21,584 nucleotides of DNA from Reticulitermes lucifugus (Eukaryota > Arthropoda > Insecta > Blattodea > Rhinotermitidae): contig JAKCWW010007438.1 of NCBI GenBank assembly GCA_026260175.1, positions 7,644 through 29,227 on the forward strand, read 5' to 3'. Below, piece after piece: positions 10,701-16,700 of this stretch. The notes under the pieces were generated by a model. That model was not told the DNA's origin, did no database searches, and saw only the letters and a list, made by a program, of their open reading frames with translations. The position numbers and the translations under genes are program-made. Position 1 is the stretch's first letter; each line of letters opens with the position of its first letter.

Positions 10701-13700
10701 ATTGTTCCTATGCAAAAAATAGTGAAGCCCTCACACTAAAGACTTGATATGTATATTTATAAGGTATCTGATTGTATGCAGGCAAGTTAAAGTAAAACCT
10801 TAAAACTCTGTCAACCAGTTATTGTAGAACAGAGAGGTTTGGTACAGTTTTGTCATTTTTCAACATGTTGCCAGATCCACCATACACAGGACATGCTTCT
10901 ACCCCACTGACGGCTTGCTGTGCACACAGCTGCAAACGGTATGGTCTCAATTTTGTTACATTTTTTTCACAAAATAAAGCCTAACTCAAACATCTACTGA
11001 GACTCCCTCTGACTCTGTATGTCATCATATGTCTGACATAAAAGAACAAATTAACTCAACAAAAGACTGAGGAGAGTTTCAGAAACTTACCGGAATCCAT
11101 GTGTACAGCACAAAAGAGAAGAGAAACAAACACACAAGAAATACTGTATGTTCTAAACACCATATACAGTGTAATGAGCACTAACAAATACTAGGGTTCA
11201 GATGTAATGCAGACATTATTTCTTTACTTTCTCTCTCTACCATGTTTCACACACGTGCATATAGTACAACCACATTCATAGCCACACCAACACATTTCCT
11301 CTTTCTACGACTGACCACCTGCCAAACAACATGTCTTATGCATGATCTGAGGTTCTCCCAGTGGCCTTGATGAGCATTCTAGTCTTCTGGAATGTGACAC
11401 TCCAAGAAGAGTGACTGCTTTATGCTGAAGACAAAGGCACTATGCTCTTTTGCAATGTTCGAATCTGCACGCCCAGCAACATACTGTCACAACTTGGATC
11501 TTCACATAACATTGCCCTGTACCACTTAATGCATAACAGGCTCAGGTTTTCACTTGCCCTGGAGATGAAGGCAACAGGTCGCTCTGAAATGTTGGTACAT
11601 ACCCACCTGACTGCACAGCATAACATCCCAGAAGACAGTAATGTACACAATCTCTGCCGTGAAAACCTCACACCTCACATAATTTATGTCCTTTAATTAA
11701 ATCTCAATTAAATTCAATTTCACAATAAATCCCATACACATAATCATACATTTCTATAGCAATTATAAATTTCAAATTTGAACTTGTTGTTTACTGTAGT
11801 AACAGGTCACTGTACTGTTACAAGAGTCTGGAACATGGTATCACAATATGACAATAAATTAACCCCTTTAAGACTTCTTTAATGGTGCCCAGCCTGAGGT
11901 TCTGGGTACATTTGAATCACATGAAGTCCCTGCTGTTGCAATGTCATCACTCTTTGGACCTTCTTTTGTGTACATCAATTAATAGAATGCATTCTTTGGT
12001 CAATCAGGGACCTCAGAATAGCATAAGGCTGCCATCTGTTGATCACCAGGAAAAATACTAGCCGAATCTAAACATGGCCAGCTGTTTGCACCCACAGGTT
12101 AACACATTTCAGAAACAATTTTAGCTGACATTGGGTTAATCTGTCTCAGAGGGCTGTAGTATTTACAGAAGGGTAACATAAAAGAACAACATTTATATAT
12201 GCCTACCCTTGCCTTTGCCTTTTCCCGCAACTTTTCGAAGAGCTGCAGCTCTTGCCAGCATTTCTCTCTCTGAATCTTCCTCTCCTTCACTCTCTGATTC
12301 TGACGGTGGGGGTACACGCGGCGATGACAACACAGGGGCAATGGATACGGATGGCGTCATCATATGCACTTGAGGGCCAATTCCTCTAGGTTTGGCAAGA
12401 ACAGTGCGAGATATCGCAGAGCCTCGACCACCTGGACGTGGAACAGTGCCAGTACTGCCTTTCTGAACTCTGAGAAGTTCGAACACCTGCAATGACCAAG
12501 ATACAAAAAATGATCAATAAGTACAGTTACAGTTCCCTAGGTTGTAAAAATTGAATAACAAGTCACTACAATGTGTCAAATGTAGCTCATCTATTCCAGT
12601 GAATTATCATTACTTTTCAGAATAATCCCCGAGCACACTGACACAGATGTTCCATCTTGACACCAGATTAAAAATTCAGTCGTGGTAGAAATTGGGCTGT
12701 TGCATTTGTAACCAGTTACACACACCCTCTCCCACTTTCTCATTATTGCAGAATTGGTGACCTCTCTTGTGTTGCTTCAGTGTTGATTTTGCAATGATGA
12801 TGAAGTGAAAAGGTCTCTTCATGAATGGTTGAAAGTGCAGGAACCTGATTTCTACCATGATGAAATTTTTAAATTCATGCCAAGATAAGATAAATGCATC
12901 AATGCGCTTAGGGATTATGTTAAAAGAATGATACTTCAGTGGACTAGATGAACTACATTTAATGTTGTAGTAATTTCTTATTTAATATTTATGACCTAAG
13001 GAACCTCACTTACTGAAAATACCACACACAGCTAAGAAATCAGTCTGCCATAAGGCTCTTTAGTAGCAGTAGCAGTAGCATGATTAGTGAACAACAAACT
13101 CGAAAGCACAGGCAACACAGCAGATGTCACCTTCCTTCAGCTACTATTACAGCAATTTTCTGGAAGGACTGAGTGAAACCATAAATAATATCCTTCAGGA
13201 CACGCACTCTCTGGGCTCAGACCTAAACCGGGCACCTCCAAAACACAAAGCAACGATCCACACATCAGAATAATGGCATGCCATTTAAGGTGTGTTTTCT
13301 TTGTGTCTTCTGGATAGCATTGTCCCAACTAAGTACACACCCATCTATAGGTGATTCTGTCATGTGACTGTGGATGTTCCCAACGGCATTTGACAATCTC
13401 ATGTCATGGAGAGGGGCATATTATGATAAGCCACAAAAAAAGAAGAGAGAGAGAGTTCTACATTTTATGAGGACAAAACTAAACAAAAATGTCACAGTAT
13501 GAATGAGTGCCTCTCATGAATTCACAAATTCCTCCACCAGCATTACAAATCCAATCTAATAACTTACATACCTTTTTATTTGTCTGTATACCACTTCCTG
13601 AGCCTTGTCCAGAACCAGAAGCCAGCTTCACAAGAACTGTATTAGGGAGGCGTACTTGTGTGCTGCCACTTGATCCTGAACTAGATGTACCTGGGATCTG

Positions 13701-16700
13701 TTTCAGCAATGATGAATTGCCTTGGAGTAGGGAAATAACTCGTGTTTGAGTCTTGTTGTTCTGTCGATTAAGGGCGATTTGACGTTGCACCTGTTTAAAA
13801 CATAATGAAGTAGATTCTCTATATACTTTGATGAACAACAGAAGTTGTTTAAAGTTCCAGGAGCTACCAACCTACGGGCGACTGCTTGAATTCAGCTAAA
13901 ATCACTGGATAGTTTTCAAAATAAATAAGATTTCACTTCAGAGTGAAATTGTCTAAGAAGTGCAGGCTTAAGAACTAACAGGCTTAAGAACTAACCCTTC
14001 AGACATCTGATGATTCATCCATAAATACAAGGTTAATGTACGTAATCCACATTTTGAAGTACTAACTGTGCATCATTTAACAATATCAACAAACAACATT
14101 TTGATTTAGAAAACAAGCATTAGATTACAAACAAAATGATGTTTTATGTTGTAGAGATTTAAGAAAATCTATTATTTATTAGTTACTGTTACAGGTTTTC
14201 TTAAGAGTTATACTACTGATCACATTACTTGCTAGCTGTAGGCACGGGGGTAAAAAAGGAAGCTGATAAGAGGGAAAGCATTGTGCACAAACCAGCAAAC
14301 ATTTTCTGTTTCAAATACATCCTCACTGGCTGAAGCTATGAATGTCCTCCCAATACAGTAAATGTTACTGAAAGACATATAACACTGCCTGGCCATTCCA
14401 AGGTGAGCCTTGTTGTGACCACACTGTGCCAACTCCAGCTGCACAGTGTTAGGAGTGCAGCTAGCAAGTAGTCTGGTCACTACTATACACATAATGACTA
14501 TCTAAGTAAATAAGCCCAAATAACCTCTCGTATAATCCGCTGCTGCTCCTGGACCCTCCTAAGGCGTTCCATTTCCTGCCTCTGAGCAGCCAAAGTTTCT
14601 TCATCCAACTGACTCTCGCTCATCACCTCACGAATGTTGCGTCTCATATTGGTTAACTTACGCTCCATTGCACTAGACTTATTATCTTCCTTGCTGTCTT
14701 CTGAATCCGAAGAAGATGAGTCCCCTTTATCTTTACCATCTTTACCTGAGAAGCAAGAAATAATTTTGTTTCCTGTTTTAAGATTTCTTTAATATACTAA
14801 CCTGTTATTGTACGGCAATAGGTAGTTCTAATAAATTCTCTACATAGTCTGAAAACTGGAAAAGAAACAGTTTCCACTATAATTTGTTTTGACATCTTGG
14901 CCTCTTCTCACCCAGTGAGATGAAGGAAACCACATCTATGTTGCACGTACATTGGGTTCACTGTAACTAGAATAAGAACTGTTAACAAAACCTGACACTT
15001 GTCCTGTGGTTGCTGCAACATCACCTATGCCTACAAATATACTGAGCTAGCTGTACCAACATGCAGACAATAACTGTTTAACCTGCAGCAGAGCTGAATG
15101 CTCTGATCTGTGCACAGATAAATTTACAGGCAGCCCTCAATTAACAGTGCCCCGAACAACACTGTCTCACTTTAACACTGACAAATTTTAGTGGTCAGAA
15201 CACTGTCCAACTCAGACTGGCAGTTGGCGAGTTCTTCAATGGCCTAACTCTCAAGTATTTTTTAATTAATTCCCATTCGCAAAAAAATTTCCATTTCGCA
15301 TTATTTTGTTCTACACTGCAGTTTTCAGGAACAACCCCAATATTAAACAAGCACTTACTACTGTACATTCAGATCTGAATGAGGATTAAACCTGACACCT
15401 TCTGAATAAAGTATGGAAGTACTTGGCAGTACGATGCATAAACTGACAATAAGGTAAAGTGGGGGCATGGGAAACACCGCAAACATACATGACATTTTAG
15501 GCTTGATGGTGGTGATAATCACATTGTGATGTCTGGTAGGTGGATAATGACATTTTCAAGAAACATACTGCCTCCATATATATCTTGAAGCTTTCATAGC
15601 AGCAGAATTGAATAATATCTTCTTCAGCTAATAGCTGTGTCAGTTGATACAAATCAAACAACATTTCCAACACTGACTCCATCTGCATCATCAGGGTTCT
15701 GATATCTCCGAAATGCTGACTGATCTGAACCATCTGACATGGCTCTGAGCTTGAGAAAATGTTCTCGAGTACTGTCTCCTTCTTCAAGATGGAAGTACCC
15801 TGAAGATGGAGGAAGTGGGTTCCTCTGAAACGTCTGTACACAGTTATCAGACTACATGGTGCCATAACCCAGAATACAACATGACCCCACCAACTTAATT
15901 CATGAAAATCCTTACATATCAACCGCCACATGGCATTCAAGCTGAAAGAAGAATCAAAAAGCAACAATCATGTCCAAGCACCTGCATACATTAACCCTTT
16001 GACACCAAAATTGCATGCCTGGTGGGAGCTGGAGAAGACCAAAATTGAAATAAGAGCTGCATAAGAAAGGCCATTACATGTCATGACCTCAATTTGACAC
16101 ATGGTGTTTTGAGCATCTCACTCTGTGATTGGTATACCTGACATTAGGTGCCAAAGGGTTACCATACTTCACTACGAGATTGCTAGATTTATTAAAACTC
16201 ACAAACGCATAGGAGAAATTTTAACTGAAGAAAAATCTTACCTGATAAACTAGTCTTTTTCTTCTTGTGCATTACACCAGCATCTACTTGAGCTTTACGT
16301 TTGTTTGCTTCTGGGCCAGTTGTTCCCCTTTCACCATCTTCCTCCATCTTTCCTTTTCCTTCTTCCACAACCATCTTTCCATCACTTACATTACTCCCAC
16401 CCATCGCACTATCCCCTTGCGTTTTGTCTTGTTCTGTCCTCACTGGCTCTAGAGACACAGCACCTGTTTCAATACTATTCTGCAGAGCAGACTGACTGTG
16501 TGCGTCAACTATGCTACTTGCTGTCACTTTACTGTTCGACATCACATCACTTTGTTCATCACTTTTATTACGCTGCTGCAAGTCACTGGCATCCGCTTTA
16601 TCTACCGCTTGAGGTAACAACATTTCATCTTCCTAAATCATAAAAGAAAAAAACATGATTATAGGAGGTAATACATTATTAATTTATAATTACCTAAATG

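Noticed and set aside
11866..12141. Second piggyBac-like MITE (TTAACCCCTTT...GGGTTAA)
   Set aside because: Only about seven bases at the ends match in inverted order; beyond that the ends diverge, so chance is likely.
15497..15967. 156-codon minus-strand ORF as a gene
   Set aside because: Its reading ([18 protein letters not shown]) is a known type of repeat by-product, and the region matches other repeat copies in the window.
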